Positions 54,551 to 63,829 of a stretch of 64,000 nucleotides of DNA are shown here, piece after piece. Position numbers and translations under genes: made by a program. The stretch's first letter is position 1. Every line of letters begins with the position of its first letter. Source of the DNA: Aquidulcibacter sp. (GTDB lineage: Bacteria; Pseudomonadota; Alphaproteobacteria; Caulobacterales; Aquidulcibacteraceae); assembly GCA_027532555.1 (NCBI GenBank), contig JAPZTJ010000031.1:47615-111614 (forward strand), read 5' to 3'. The notes under the pieces were generated by a model. The model saw only the letters and a program-made list of their open reading frames with translations, did no database searches and was not told the DNA's origin.

Positions 54551-55705
54551 TTAGGCGGCGCGGACGCGCGTCATAGCGGCCTCAAAAGCCTGCGTGATCT
54601 CAGGACCCGCATATTTGCCATATTCGCACTTGGCCATCACATCGGCAGGTGGGAAAATAGTTGGGTTATTTTTGTAAGTGTCGTCCATCAGCGCTTTCGC
54701 GGCCGCGTTCGGCGTTGGGTACAAAATGGTTTTGGTGATGTTGGCACCATTCTGACCGTCGAGCAGGAAGTTGATGAAGGCATGGGCGTTATTTGGGTTG
54801 GGTGCCCCGGTTGGGATACACATGCAGTCAGAGTTCAACAATGACCCTTCCTTTGGTACCACAAAGGCCAAATCAGGATCTTCGGTCTCCTTTTGAGCAA
54901 TATCGCCATTATACTCCAGAACAATATCGATTTCTTTCGACATCAAGAGGTCTTGGCCATTATCGTCATGGAAGTTTTTGATGTTGGCTTTCTGCTTGAT
55001 CAACATGTCTTCAACTTGCTTGATCAATTCTGGCGTCGCGTCATTCACGCTTTTGCCCAAATATTTGAAGCCCAAACGGAACACATCAGCGCTTTCTGAC
55101 AAAAGCGACATTCGGCCTTTGTATTCGGCGCTGTCATAGAGATATTTCCAACTGTCGGGGATCACCCCGCCCTTCATAGCAGACTTGCGATAACCAATGC
55201 CAAGGACCAGCCACGTGTAGGGCATGGAATATTTCCGACCTGGATCAAAGTCTGCATCCTGGAATTCTGGTAAGAGATTTTTCTTGTTCGGGATTTTGGC
55301 ATGATCCAAGGGGGCCAACATTTTAGCTTCAATCATGCGGGCTACATATTCATTGGATGGCATGATAACGTCGAAGCCAGGGTTTCCAGCGCGGAATTTA
55401 GCAAACAACTCATCATTATTGGCAAACAAGGTCATATTGACCTCAACGCCACTTGCAGCCTTGAAGTCTGCCAAGGTGTTCTCGCCAATATAGGTGTCCC
55501 AATTATAGAAGGCGAGTTTATTGCCCTCCGAGCCTTCAATAACCAGCTTGCCTTCCGATGTCGCTTCAGACTCGGCAGGCTTACAGCCGGAAAGTGTTAG
55601 CGCCGCCGCCGTTGCACCGAAAGCGGCCATGAAGGCCCGGCGCGAATGGGGTCTAAGCCGCAGGAACAGATCAACTTCTTCACGTGACAGTGGTCGTTCA
55701 GTCAT
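54551..55705 (-). CDS. PotD/PotF-like polyamine-binding lipoprotein
   Basis: Periplasmic ligand-binding protein of 384 residues of the spermidine/putrescine ABC transporter family. The N terminus combines a twin-arginine motif (SRRAFMAAFG) with a lipobox LSGC (Cys41), so Tat-exported lipoprotein is inferred. Family blocks LAFYNWDTYIGENTL, DVIMPSNEYVARMIEA, SMPYTWLVLGIGYRK and CMCIPTGAPNPNNAHAFINFL are visible. No permease or ATPase gene follows; a terminator does. It is the last gene of a minus-strand operon with glutamine-synthetase-family and aminotransferase genes. Confidence 0.92.
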   Translation of the reverse strand: MTERPLSREEVDLFLRLRPHSRRAFMAAFGATAAALTLSGCKPAESEATSEGKLVIEGSEGNKLAFYNWDTYIGENTLADFKAASGVEVNMTLFANNDELFAKFRAGNPGFDVIMPSNEYVARMIEAKMLAPLDHAKIPNKKNLLPEFQDADFDPGRKYSMPYTWLVLGIGYRKSAMKGGVIPDSWKYLYDSAEYKGRMSLLSESADVFRLGFKYLGKSVNDATPELIKQVEDMLIKQKANIKNFHDDNGQDLLMSKEIDIVLEYNGDIAQKETEDPDLAFVVPKEGSLLNSDCMCIPTGAPNPNNAHAFINFLLDGQNGANITKTILYPTPNAAAKALMDDTYKNNPTIFPPADVMAKCEYGKYAGPEITQAFEAAMTRVRAA

Positions 55706-55738
55706 TCACGTATCTCCCTCTCAAGTTACATCCGTGGT

Positions 55739-57139
55739 TTAGGCGTTTCGGAAACACCAGTCGTAATCTGCAAGCGGAACATGTGCAAAGTAGCGGTCCT
55801 GCTCAGTTCGCTTAACAATAGTATACATGGCTTGAAAACGAGCACCCAGATAGTCTTTGAGGACTTCAGATGATGCAAAAGTGTCCACGGCCGCGAACCA
55901 ATTCTTGGGCAAATCCACGGGGGCTTTATCCGCCTGAGCGTAGCCATCGCCCATGATTGGGGGGCCGGGGTCGAGCTTGTTCGTCAACCCGTAATGAACA
56001 CCCGCCAGCATGGCTGCCAGCGCCAGATATGGATTGGCGTCAGCTCCCGAAACACGATGTTCAACGTGACGGCTCGCTGGCGGCCCTGCGGTAACGCGCA
56101 AGCCCACCGTTCGGTTATTCACGCCCCAAGTCGCTGCCACTGGGGCATAGGAATTACCAACAAAGCGACGGTAGGAATTCTGGTTCGGTGCGAAAATCGC
56201 TATGCCTGCGGGAAGTAGCTGTTGCATCCCTGCGATTGCGTGGCGCAGTTCTGGTGTGCCTTGGGGATCGTCGCTAGCGAAAATATTGTGGCCATCCTGA
56301 TCAAGGACAGAGACGTGTAAATGCTGACCATTGCCAGCGCGCCCTTCAAAGGGCTTAGCCATAAATGTCGCTTCAAGGCCATGGCTAACAGCACAGCCTT
56401 TCACGAGGCGCTTAAACATCATGGCTTCATCGGCGACCCTTAAGGCGTCTGCGCGATGCTCTAGCCCAATCTCTAACTGGCCTGGCGCGAACTCACTGAT
56501 GGCGGCTTCAATCGGCAACCCCTGAGCTTCTGCTGCGTCATAGAGGTCCCGCAAATAGGGCATGTAGTCATCAAGCTCACGGAGGCCATAGACTTCATGG
56601 CCGGACGGGGTGTGGCCAGTGACTGGCGAGGATGGCAAAGAGGGTGCTTGGCCCGCATAACGTTGGTCTAAAAGATAGAATTCAAGCTCGCAGGCCACAT
56701 CTGGTGTTAGACCGTCAGCGGCAAATCGGTCCAAAACACGTTGCAGGACGTTGCGTGGATCAAGGTCGCTACCTTGACCATCCAATTCATAGAGCGACAA
56801 CACGCATTGGGCGATATCGTCGCCTAACCAAGGTGCCTTATACAAGGTATTGGGTGCGGGCTTGGCCAACCGGTCGGCATCCCCATCTTCCCAAACAAGC
56901 CCTGTGGCTTCGCAATCGGCTCCTTGCATATCCACCACCGTGATTGAGCCGGGCAAATAACGGCCATGACCATAGACAGTCAGAAGCTCGTGGGGCCGAA
57001 TACGCTTGCCGCGTGGCGGGCCACTCATCGGGTTATAGAGAATATCAATGAAGCTGATGCCAGGATTTGCGGCCAGAAAAGCTTCTGCCTCTGCCTTGGT
57101 AGCAATGCCGTATGTGTGTTGGGTTGGCTTTTTGGACAA
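55739..57139 (-). CDS. Glutamine synthetase family protein (PuuA-like), copy 2
   Basis: A 466-residue ligase of the glutamine synthetase fold, PuuA (gamma-glutamylputrescine synthetase)-like subgroup. The N-terminal beta-grasp part (about 15-110) contains GPPRGKRIRP; catalytic residues lie in ELEFYLLD, EFAPGQLEIGLEHR, NGQHLHVSVLD and RVSGADANPYLAL. PuuA condenses glutamate and putrescine using ATP; the actual amine here is not known. It follows the sister gene by nine bases and precedes the PotD-like gene by 33. Confidence 0.9.
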   Translation of the reverse strand: MSKKPTQHTYGIATKAEAEAFLAANPGISFIDILYNPMSGPPRGKRIRPHELLTVYGHGRYLPGSITVVDMQGADCEATGLVWEDGDADRLAKPAPNTLYKAPWLGDDIAQCVLSLYELDGQGSDLDPRNVLQRVLDRFAADGLTPDVACELEFYLLDQRYAGQAPSLPSSPVTGHTPSGHEVYGLRELDDYMPYLRDLYDAAEAQGLPIEAAISEFAPGQLEIGLEHRADALRVADEAMMFKRLVKGCAVSHGLEATFMAKPFEGRAGNGQHLHVSVLDQDGHNIFASDDPQGTPELRHAIAGMQQLLPAGIAIFAPNQNSYRRFVGNSYAPVAATWGVNNRTVGLRVTAGPPASRHVEHRVSGADANPYLALAAMLAGVHYGLTNKLDPGPPIMGDGYAQADKAPVDLPKNWFAAVDTFASSEVLKDYLGARFQAMYTIVKRTEQDRYFAHVPLADYDWCFRNA

Positions 57140-57148
57140 AACGAGACC

Positions 57149-58534
57149 TCAGACTTTCAAGAGTAAATGTTCGCGTTCCCAGGCCGACACGACCCCTTCG
57201 AAAGCGTCAAGCTCATCCAGCTTAACCGCTGCAAACACGCGACAGAAATCTTCACCCAATACTTCTCGCATGGGTTCACAATTTTGGAAACGCCCCAATG
57301 CCTCGTCCAACGTGCGTGGGAGCGAGCGAGGCATCCGATAGGCCGAAGTGGTGATCAACGGACCGGGCTCTAGGCCTTGAACCATGCCGACGTAACCGCA
57401 AGCTAAGGACGAGGCGATGGCGAGATAAGGATTGGCATCGGCCCCGGGGAGACGGTTCTCAACGCGTCGATTCCGGCCATCACTAATTGGCGTCCGCAGA
57501 CCGCAGGATCGATTATCCAGACCCCATTGTACATTGATCGGGGCGTCAAACTGGGGTCGCATCCGGCGGAATGAGTTTACATTCGGCGCGAAGAGAGGTG
57601 CAACATCGGGAAGATAAGTCTGCAGCCCACCGACGAAAGAGCGGAATAATTTGCTGTCAGTGCCATTGGTATTGGCAAACAGATTACGGCCTGTCTCCTT
57701 ATCCACCAAAGACTGGTGGATGTGCATGGCGCTGCCAGGCTGATTATCCATCGGCTTGGCCATGAAAGTAGCATAGACATTCTGCGATAAAGCGACTTGC
57801 CTCACGATACGTTTGAACATCAAGACTTGATCGGCCAACTCCAACGCATCGCCATGATTGAAGTTGACCTCCAACTGAGCAGCACCGGCTTCATGGATCA
57901 TGGTGTCGATATCAAGCTCAGCAATCTCGCAATACTCATAGATTTGCTCGATCAGATCTTCATATTCGTTGATCGCTTCGAGTCCATAAGGCTGAGAAAC
58001 CGTCTCGGCCCGACCAGAGCGCCCGACAGGTGTTTCGAGCGGCAAATCGGGGTCGATGTTGCGGGCCGTTAGGAAGAATTCGACCTCGGGTGCCACCACA
58101 GGCTCCCAACCGCGCTCGGCATACAGGTCCAGCACCCGGCGCAGAACTTGGCGTGGGGCAATATCTATCAGCTTGCCAGCATGGGTGTACGCATCTGTCA
58201 CCACATAGGCCGTCGGGGTCCTATAGCCAGGCGCGACACAGATTGAAGATGGATCAGGCACAAGCACACAATCTGGATCGAGCGTGCCAGAAAACCCATC
58301 TTCATCGTCGGACTCAGCATCTGGATATTCGCCGGTCACCGTTACACGCAAGATCGATGAGGCGATCCGCAACGTGTGATTAGACACCCCTTTCAAAAAG
58401 CGCGCAGCGGGCACAACTTTTCCCCGGATAATGCCGTTCATGTCCGGCAAAATCAGCTCGATTTCAGAAACGCCTTTCTCTTTAATCCAAGCCTCGAGAC
58501 GCTTGTGAATGCTAGGGTCTGTTTCAAACGACAT
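57149..58534 (-). CDS. Glutamine synthetase family protein (PuuA-like), copy 1
   Basis: A 461-residue paralogue of the downstream gene, but clearly diverged. Motifs are SEIELILPDMNGIIRGK in the beta-grasp part, EVEFFLTARN, HEAGAAQLEVNFNHGDALE, GSAMHIHQSLVD and RLPGADANPYLAIA. Two copies in one operon suggest ligases for different amines or a heteromeric enzyme. It follows the aminotransferase gene by 16 bases. Confidence 0.9.
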   Translation of the reverse strand: MSFETDPSIHKRLEAWIKEKGVSEIELILPDMNGIIRGKVVPAARFLKGVSNHTLRIASSILRVTVTGEYPDAESDDEDGFSGTLDPDCVLVPDPSSICVAPGYRTPTAYVVTDAYTHAGKLIDIAPRQVLRRVLDLYAERGWEPVVAPEVEFFLTARNIDPDLPLETPVGRSGRAETVSQPYGLEAINEYEDLIEQIYEYCEIAELDIDTMIHEAGAAQLEVNFNHGDALELADQVLMFKRIVRQVALSQNVYATFMAKPMDNQPGSAMHIHQSLVDKETGRNLFANTNGTDSKLFRSFVGGLQTYLPDVAPLFAPNVNSFRRMRPQFDAPINVQWGLDNRSCGLRTPISDGRNRRVENRLPGADANPYLAIASSLACGYVGMVQGLEPGPLITTSAYRMPRSLPRTLDEALGRFQNCEPMREVLGEDFCRVFAAVKLDELDAFEGVVSAWEREHLLLKV

Positions 58535-58550
58535 GGGTCACCAATTTCCG

Positions 58551-59894
58551 CTAAATAATCTCGTTAAGGATTGAATTGAGAGCAGCAACATAAGCTGCTG
58601 GTGCCTCTCTGGATAGACTAGGGCCCGCTAACAGCATGTTGTGGAAGGGGGTCACCAAGAAGCCGCGGTTTAACAGACCAAGGTGGATTCCAGCCTCAAG
58701 GTCATAATCAAAGCTTGCCCGCATTTGCTCGGCATTGGTGGGCAAACTAGGCGCAAAGACGGTTTCTAGCCGCGCACCCAGCCGAATAACCGACCACGGC
58801 AGACCAAGTTGAGCGATTAAGCGCGTGATGCCATCTTCCAGGGCAATGGCTCCAGCAATCATCGCCGCATAGTTTGTCTCGGTCATGACATCCTGTAGGC
58901 AGGCACGCAGCGCTGCCATCTGCAAGGCCGAGCCCGACAAAGTTGTCCCAACACCGGAATGCCCGGATGGGGTTTCAGCGCGCACCCGTTCAATCCCACG
59001 CTTCACCTCTTCGGTAAAACCCCAAACGCCGGTTGGAATGCCCCCGGCAACGGCTTTACCGGCAACCCAGATGTCGGGCTCAAGGCTGAAAGTGCGTGTC
59101 CAGCCGCCGGGACCGGTGGAGAGGGTGTGCGTCTCATCGATCAATAAAAGGGTACCGTGCGCGCGGGTTAAACGGCGTACCTCATCCAGAAAGTCCGGTG
59201 CTGGCGCGACCATGCCGCAATTGGTCAGAGCTGGCTCCATAATCACGCAGGCGATGTCGCGCTGCACCAAAGCGGTAGCCAGTGCCTCCACATCATTGAA
59301 AGGGATGCACGTGGTAACAGCGGCAAGATCATAAGCCTGACCCCACAAACTGGGCTTGGCTACGGTCTGGCCTGCCGTCAGATTGACCGCAGTTTCATCA
59401 ACCGCCCCGTGGTAGCAGCCGTCAAAGACGAGTATTTTCGACCTTTTAGTGATGGCCCGCGCCGCACGTAGGGCAAAGCGATTGGCATCTGAGGCGGTCA
59501 GAGTAATCTGCCAATACGGCATGCCAAACCTGGCCTGCAGGAGGCTGCCGACTTCTTCAACATCGGCGGACGGCAACATGGAGGTAAGCCCTCGCGATGC
59601 TTGCGCCTGCACGGCTTTCGCAACGGATTCGGGATTGTGGCCGAACATCGCACCGGTGTCGCCCAAACACAGATCAGTCAGCACATGGCCGTCGAGATCA
59701 ATGAGGCTTGTTCCACTCGCTTGTTGGACCACCAGAGGGAACGGCATCGGCCAGTCCAACATCCAATGCTGGGGCACCCCACCGAAAAAACCGTTCTCTT
59801 GGTTTGCGCGCGCGGCAGAGAGGGGTCGGCTTCGCCGATAAGCTGCGCTTTCGCGCGCCTTAAACTCCCTCAACTTCTCCCTGACGATTGGCAC
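58551..59894 (-). CDS. Class III aminotransferase (glutamate-1-semialdehyde mutase-like)
   Basis: A PLP enzyme of 447 residues. Landmarks are DGCYHGAVDETAVN, LLIDETHTLSTGPGG with the PLP-ring Asp, and the Lys in WVAGKAVAGGIPTGVWG. Similarity is to aspartate aminotransferase-family class III and glutamate-1-semialdehyde aminomutase; operon context points to an amine or omega-amino acid rather than haem synthesis. The start is GTG with GAGG six bases before it. A near-perfect palindrome lies 18 bases upstream. Confidence 0.88.
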   Translation of the reverse strand: MPIVREKLREFKARESAAYRRSRPLSAARANQENGFFGGVPQHWMLDWPMPFPLVVQQASGTSLIDLDGHVLTDLCLGDTGAMFGHNPESVAKAVQAQASRGLTSMLPSADVEEVGSLLQARFGMPYWQITLTASDANRFALRAARAITKRSKILVFDGCYHGAVDETAVNLTAGQTVAKPSLWGQAYDLAAVTTCIPFNDVEALATALVQRDIACVIMEPALTNCGMVAPAPDFLDEVRRLTRAHGTLLLIDETHTLSTGPGGWTRTFSLEPDIWVAGKAVAGGIPTGVWGFTEEVKRGIERVRAETPSGHSGVGTTLSGSALQMAALRACLQDVMTETNYAAMIAGAIALEDGITRLIAQLGLPWSVIRLGARLETVFAPSLPTNAEQMRASFDYDLEAGIHLGLLNRGFLVTPFHNMLLAGPSLSREAPAAYVAALNSILNEII

Positions 59895-59912
59895 ATTCCA
59901 CCTCAGAATTTG

Positions 59913-59926
59913 TTATAACGTTCTAA
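59913..59926. promoter_or_regulatory. Candidate GntR operator
   Basis: TTATAACGTTCTAA is a 14-base palindrome with a single mismatched pair, centred in the 61-base gap between gntR and the aminotransferase start. Its position suits binding by the adjacent FCD/GntR regulator. Confidence 0.5.
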
Positions 59927-59955
59927 GGGTGGGGTTGGTCAAGCCAAAAACGGCA

Positions 59956-60627
59956 TTAAATGCGGTTTATCATCCAATCTAGGCCATCTTGCACATCTGC
60001 GGCAATTGCCGCTCGTAATCCCGCTTCATCTCCACTTTCGAGCGCCTTCAGCGCATCGCCGTGGCGATCAGATAGATCAAGGTCGTTAACAGCATCGGGA
60101 AACATCAGCCGCATGAAGGGACCGAAACGTACCCAAATGCTCTCGATCATGGGGATAATCACCGTTGATGGACAAGCACGGTAGAGGCCAAAGTGGAATG
60201 CGTGATTGCTGGCCATGTAGCCAACAATATCACCCTGTCGTAGTGCCGCATCCATGGCGTCATTAGCTTCCGCCATCGCTTGGCGGTGACTGGCTGTGAT
60301 GAAAGGCAGCGCCCTTGCTGCTGCCTCTGGCTCCAAGAGCGTGCGGGCACGCATCAACTCCACAATTCCAGTCTGGTCCATTTCAGGTACCGTGATCCGT
60401 CGGGTTGCGCCCATGCTAAGGGCATGCTCCGCCGTTAACCGCCAGACCGCATCCCGCACTGGGGTAACGCTGCCGCCCAGTTCGGTTGCCAGCGACCGCA
60501 GGCTGAGACTTTCACCCGGCGCAAATGCCCCGCGTGAAAGGCGCGCCCGCAATTCTTGATAAATCGCCTCGTGCAACGGTTCAGCACGATCGACAGCCTC
60601 TCCGGCGGGAATTTCTGATACAGACAT
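59956..60627 (-). CDS. GntR-family (FCD/FadR subgroup) transcriptional regulator
   Basis: A 223-residue regulator. The N-terminal winged helix (about 15-80) includes YQELRARLSRGAFAPGESLS and LRSLATELGGSVTPVRDAVW; the C-terminal FCD helical domain (about 90-220) carries a metal-binding His pattern ending in LDLSDRHGDALKALESGD. As first gene of the operon it likely controls the aminotransferase and ligase genes through the palindrome beyond its stop. Effector unknown, perhaps a polyamine or its product. Confidence 0.92.
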   Translation of the reverse strand: MSVSEIPAGEAVDRAEPLHEAIYQELRARLSRGAFAPGESLSLRSLATELGGSVTPVRDAVWRLTAEHALSMGATRRITVPEMDQTGIVELMRARTLLEPEAAARALPFITASHRQAMAEANDAMDAALRQGDIVGYMASNHAFHFGLYRACPSTVIIPMIESIWVRFGPFMRLMFPDAVNDLDLSDRHGDALKALESGDEAGLRAAIAADVQDGLDWMINRI

Positions 60628-60674
60628 GTTTCCATTGTTCGGTTATTTTGCTTGCGCTGTCGATCATTTTCCGA

Positions 60675-61265
60675 TCACAAAACTTGGCAAGCAGACTCAA
60701 ATGACAGACGAGGTAGGCGCGGGAACAAGTCTTTATCTGTTCCATGACCTAAATTTACTAGGAAATTCGATTTCCAACCATTTTCTTTGAAGAATGCACC
60801 ATCGACGCCGGCATTATCAAAACCGCTCATGGGGCCACAATCGAGACCAAGCGAACGGGCCGCCATCATCAAATAGGCGCCTTGTAGTGTGCCGTTGCGA
60901 AAAGCCGCTTCTGCGCCACCATCTGGCATCTCGGAGAACCATTTGGCAGCATCTGGATTATGGGGAAACAGCTCCGGGACTTTATCGTAAAACTTTGGAT
61001 CACTCGCCACAATCACGGTCCAAGGTGCCGACATGGTTTTGTCGACATTACCGGGCGCCAAATAGGGCTTTAGCTTCGCTTTACCTTCTGCTGAGCCAAC
61101 AAAAGCAAACCGTGCGGGCGAACAATTCGCGCTGGTCGGTCCCCATTTTGTGAGATCATAGACAGCGCGCATCAAGCTTTCGGGTAAAGTCTCCTCAACC
61201 CATCCATTGCGAGTCCGGGCATCTACAAACAATTGGTTCAAAGCTAAATCGTCTAGCGCGCCCAT
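60675..61265 (-). CDS. Nitroreductase family protein (RutE/HadB-like)
   Basis: An FMN-dependent oxidoreductase of about 196 residues of the malonic semialdehyde reductase RutE/HadB group. Visible blocks are [17 protein letters not shown] near the FMN site, [37 protein letters not shown] and [15 protein letters not shown]. No rut operon is present. The ATG 61265 has AAGGGTG about seven bases before it, preferred over GTG 61274. It lies 30 bases after the NifU-domain gene. Confidence 0.9.
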   Translation of the reverse strand: MGALDDLALNQLFVDARTRNGWVEETLPESLMRAVYDLTKWGPTSANCSPARFAFVGSAEGKAKLKPYLAPGNVDKTMSAPWTVIVASDPKFYDKVPELFPHNPDAAKWFSEMPDGGAEAAFRNGTLQGAYLMMAARSLGLDCGPMSGFDNAGVDGAFFKENGWKSNFLVNLGHGTDKDLFPRLPRLSFESACQVL

Positions 61266-61295
61266 TATGTTCACCCTTCGAAATTAGGAATAAGT

Positions 61296-61868
61296 CTATA
61301 AAGCCTGCTCTACCCGCAAGACTTCGGGAACATAATGCTTGAGCATATTCTCAATCCCCTGCTTCAACGTGATGGTTGAGGATGGGCAGCCGGCGCAAGA
61401 ACCACGCAGGCGCAGATAGACGGTTCCAGTTTCAGGCTCAAACCGATCGAAATCAATGTCACCGCCATCTTGGGCAACAGCGGGGCGCACACGTGTCGCC
61501 AATAATTCTTCGATCTCACGCACGATCTGGGCCGCATCGCCACTATAGGCTCCGGCAGATGACGCGGGCTCAGCGGTGACGCTGTGTGTCATCACCGGCG
61601 CACCCGAGACGAAAGTGTCCATGATGGCACCTAAAAGCGATGGCTTAATATGTGGCCATTCGGTCTCAGCATCCTTCGTCACCGTGATAAAGTCAGCACC
61701 AAAAAAGACACGGCGAACCCCGTCAATCTTGAACAATGCGGCAGCTAATGGTGATGCAGCGGCGGCCTCAGCGTCATTAAACTCAATCGCCCCATCTGGA
61801 TGCACGTCGCGTCCGGGCAGAAATTTAAGGGTGGCGGGGTTCGGGGTTGCTTCGGTTTGAATAAACAT
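61296..61868 (-). CDS. NifU-domain iron-sulfur carrier (Nfu-type)
   Basis: A 190-residue Fe-S cluster carrier. The N-terminal Nfu domain (about 1-88) begins IQTEATPNPATLKFLPG, and the C-terminal NifU domain (about 110-185) has the cluster-binding CAGCPSS. It delivers clusters to apo-proteins such as LeuC-type dehydratases. Gene order with RutE-like gene downstream and a universal stress gene upstream is on one strand. Confidence 0.95.
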   Translation of the reverse strand: MFIQTEATPNPATLKFLPGRDVHPDGAIEFNDAEAAAASPLAAALFKIDGVRRVFFGADFITVTKDAETEWPHIKPSLLGAIMDTFVSGAPVMTHSVTAEPASSAGAYSGDAAQIVREIEELLATRVRPAVAQDGGDIDFDRFEPETGTVYLRLRGSCAGCPSSTITLKQGIENMLKHYVPEVLRVEQAL

Positions 61869-61937
61869 GGGTTAGACATGGCCCTCTTGGTGCAGAAATT
61901 CAACTTTTTTCAGGACTGGGCAGTGGATTTGGATGCG

Positions 61938-62411
61938 CTAGGTCGCAAGGTCTGCCAATTCTTCATCACTTAGTCCCGCTGGCACAATCATAATCGCCAC
62001 GGCGCGGGCTCCAAAGCCAAAACCGCCCCGCATGGCTGCAGCAACCAAGGGCCCCGGGCCGCCGCGTCCAGCCGCTGCCGCCAGCAGAAGGGTCTTCACA
62101 CTAGGCGTCGCATCGATAAAGGCGCGGATTTGATGATCCAGCGTTCCTTCTTGCACCACCAATTCAGGGGCGAGGCCCGCAGCCTGCCAGGCGACATCAG
62201 AGAGCGCTTGCAAGTCGTCTAAAGCCTCAAGTCGCATACGCTCACGCATGGCTTCCCCCATCGCCGACCAAAGTCCAGGGTCCATAGGCTCCACCACGCG
62301 CAGAATGATTAGCTTTGCATCCGTACTGGCAGCGCGCAGCGCACCGAAATAAACCGCTGCCCGGCACTCTGGGCTATCATCAGCAATACAGAGAAGTTTG
62401 CGCTCGCCCAT
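61938..62411 (-). CDS. Universal stress protein family
   Basis: A 157-residue UspA-fold protein. The N terminus has LLCIADDSPECRAAVYFGA (nucleotide-binding Asp) and the C-terminal part the GRGGPGPLVAAAMRGG loop reminiscent of the ATP-binding G2xG9GS motif, though the final Ser is missing. It lies 12 bases after the DUF2333 gene. Confidence 0.85.
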   Translation of the reverse strand: MGERKLLCIADDSPECRAAVYFGALRAASTDAKLIILRVVEPMDPGLWSAMGEAMRERMRLEALDDLQALSDVAWQAAGLAPELVVQEGTLDHQIRAFIDATPSVKTLLLAAAAGRGGPGPLVAAAMRGGFGFGARAVAIMIVPAGLSDEELADLAT

Positions 62412-62423
62412 GTCTTCTATCCG

Positions 62424-63461
62424 TTAGCGTTGCAGGATGTCGGTGATCTCGCGCATTTTCGAGCGAGCACGGAGGAGGTAGAAGCCTTCTGTTGATAAGT
62501 GGTTTGGCATCAAGAGCGCGTTGGGTGACGCATTTTGCACGATCAATGGCTGCAAGCTGGCTGCAGTCGCCAGATCTGCCAGCATCGCATCATACAAACC
62601 TGCTACCCTGCGCTCTACAATTACATCTTTGAAGTCTTCGCGTACGGCGCGCAAAGCGATAAAATAGGCGTAAGACTGGCCTTTGACAAAATAAAAGAGC
62701 TTGTCTGCCCGCCGATCGATAAAGACCTTTCGACCTGCGCCTATCTGCTTCTCTAGGGCATCAGAAGACGACCCAAGGTCGAGGGCGGATCGCGCCAACA
62801 AAGCCTGCAAATTGTCCGCGCGCTCATCGAAAACCGCCCTACCGTCCGCGACGCGCGCATTATACGCCATCAAAGCAGTGCGCGCTTTCCGGTATTCCTG
62901 ATCCGCTGAAGAGGTTGGCCAAGGGTCTAGCAACCACGTGTCTGGTTGACGTGACAAGCCCTGCCGCGCACGGCCAAGGTCTGGATCGGCCGCCGAGGTG
63001 CCGCGCGAACGACCAACATAGCTTTCGATCTCTACCGTGATATTCGATAGAGCTTTGACTATACCCGACTGGAAATTGGCCATGTTGCCGCCATAGCGCA
63101 GGAGGGCAGCTGGCTGGAAAGGTTGGGTATTGGGGGCCCAAGCGGTTTGATTGATCTCACGGTCGATCAGACCGGCTATAACAGCAATGGTGCGCGATGC
63201 GCCTGGGCCAGGATCATCAGCCTTAAAGTTCAAATCATCATTGATTCGATGGGTAAGAACGGCGCCGAGAATGTAATAGATCGGAACAACCACCAAAGCA
63301 CCGGCTATGGCCCAAACTTGCCAACCCCGCTTTGGCTTGGCGGTGACCGGCGCAGCGGCGGGGGCGACCTCCGCCGTGGCAAATGGGTCCTTTGCGGGCT
63401 TGGGTGTAACCGCACGCTTCAGACTAGCCAGACTATGTCGCACGCGTTGACCAAAATCCAT
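62424..63461 (-). CDS. DUF2333 family membrane protein
   Basis: A protein of about 346 residues of the DUF2333 family. A basic, Pro/Ala-rich cytoplasmic N terminus precedes one membrane helix (VWAIAGALVVVPIYYILG) and a periplasmic helical domain with INDDLNF, GLIDREINQTAWAPNTQPF and the terminal RARSKMREITDIL. Function unknown. ATG 63461 (MDFGQRV) is preferred to the in-frame ATG at 63482, whose added residues are basic only. It heads the minus-strand run into the usp gene. Confidence 0.85.
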   Translation of the reverse strand: MDFGQRVRHSLASLKRAVTPKPAKDPFATAEVAPAAAPVTAKPKRGWQVWAIAGALVVVPIYYILGAVLTHRINDDLNFKADDPGPGASRTIAVIAGLIDREINQTAWAPNTQPFQPAALLRYGGNMANFQSGIVKALSNITVEIESYVGRSRGTSAADPDLGRARQGLSRQPDTWLLDPWPTSSADQEYRKARTALMAYNARVADGRAVFDERADNLQALLARSALDLGSSSDALEKQIGAGRKVFIDRRADKLFYFVKGQSYAYFIALRAVREDFKDVIVERRVAGLYDAMLADLATAASLQPLIVQNASPNALLMPNHLSTEGFYLLRARSKMREITDILQR

Positions 63462-63829
63462 CTGACGTCTCCGAATTAACAACCTACTGGGGCCACCTTA
63501 GTTTCAAGTGGCGCTGCCTCGCATCCAGATCAATAACGACAACCCACTCTATAGCAAGTCAAGAACCAAGGGGCGGCAATGAAATCGACGCAGACTATGC
63601 CATGTTTTGGGTGGCAATTATAACATAAATCTACTCAAAAAAGGACCACTGGAGACGTTTAAAAGCCTGCGGACTCTCCGATTAGTGGTAACATAATTGA
63701 TCAAAAACAGAATCGAACCGGAGCCTCTTCAACTCACTACGATCCAACTAGTGGATTTCGATCGTGTCCCACGGCGTGGTGTAACAGCGGCGTCATGATG
63801 TAGCCGGTTTAGGGCTGAGTTGATCATGT
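63462..63829. other. Gene-poor region next to insertion sequence
   Basis: About 370 bases with no supported gene. The left part is AT-rich and should carry the promoter of the DUF2333 gene. The right part, from about 63755, is non-coding DNA of the adjacent IS256-family element. Confidence 0.5.
63755..63829. mobile_element. Probable end of IS256-family element
   Basis: Between the transposase stop and the flanking gene the sequence GATCGTGTCCC (63760-63770) followed by GGTGTAA resembles terminal inverted repeats of IS256-family elements. The exact tip and target duplication cannot be set without the other end. Confidence 0.4.

Noticed and set aside
63695..63735. GGTTCGATTC on the minus strand, resembling a tRNA T-arm
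   Set aside because: The flanking bases do not form a T-stem and no acceptor or anticodon stem can be drawn.
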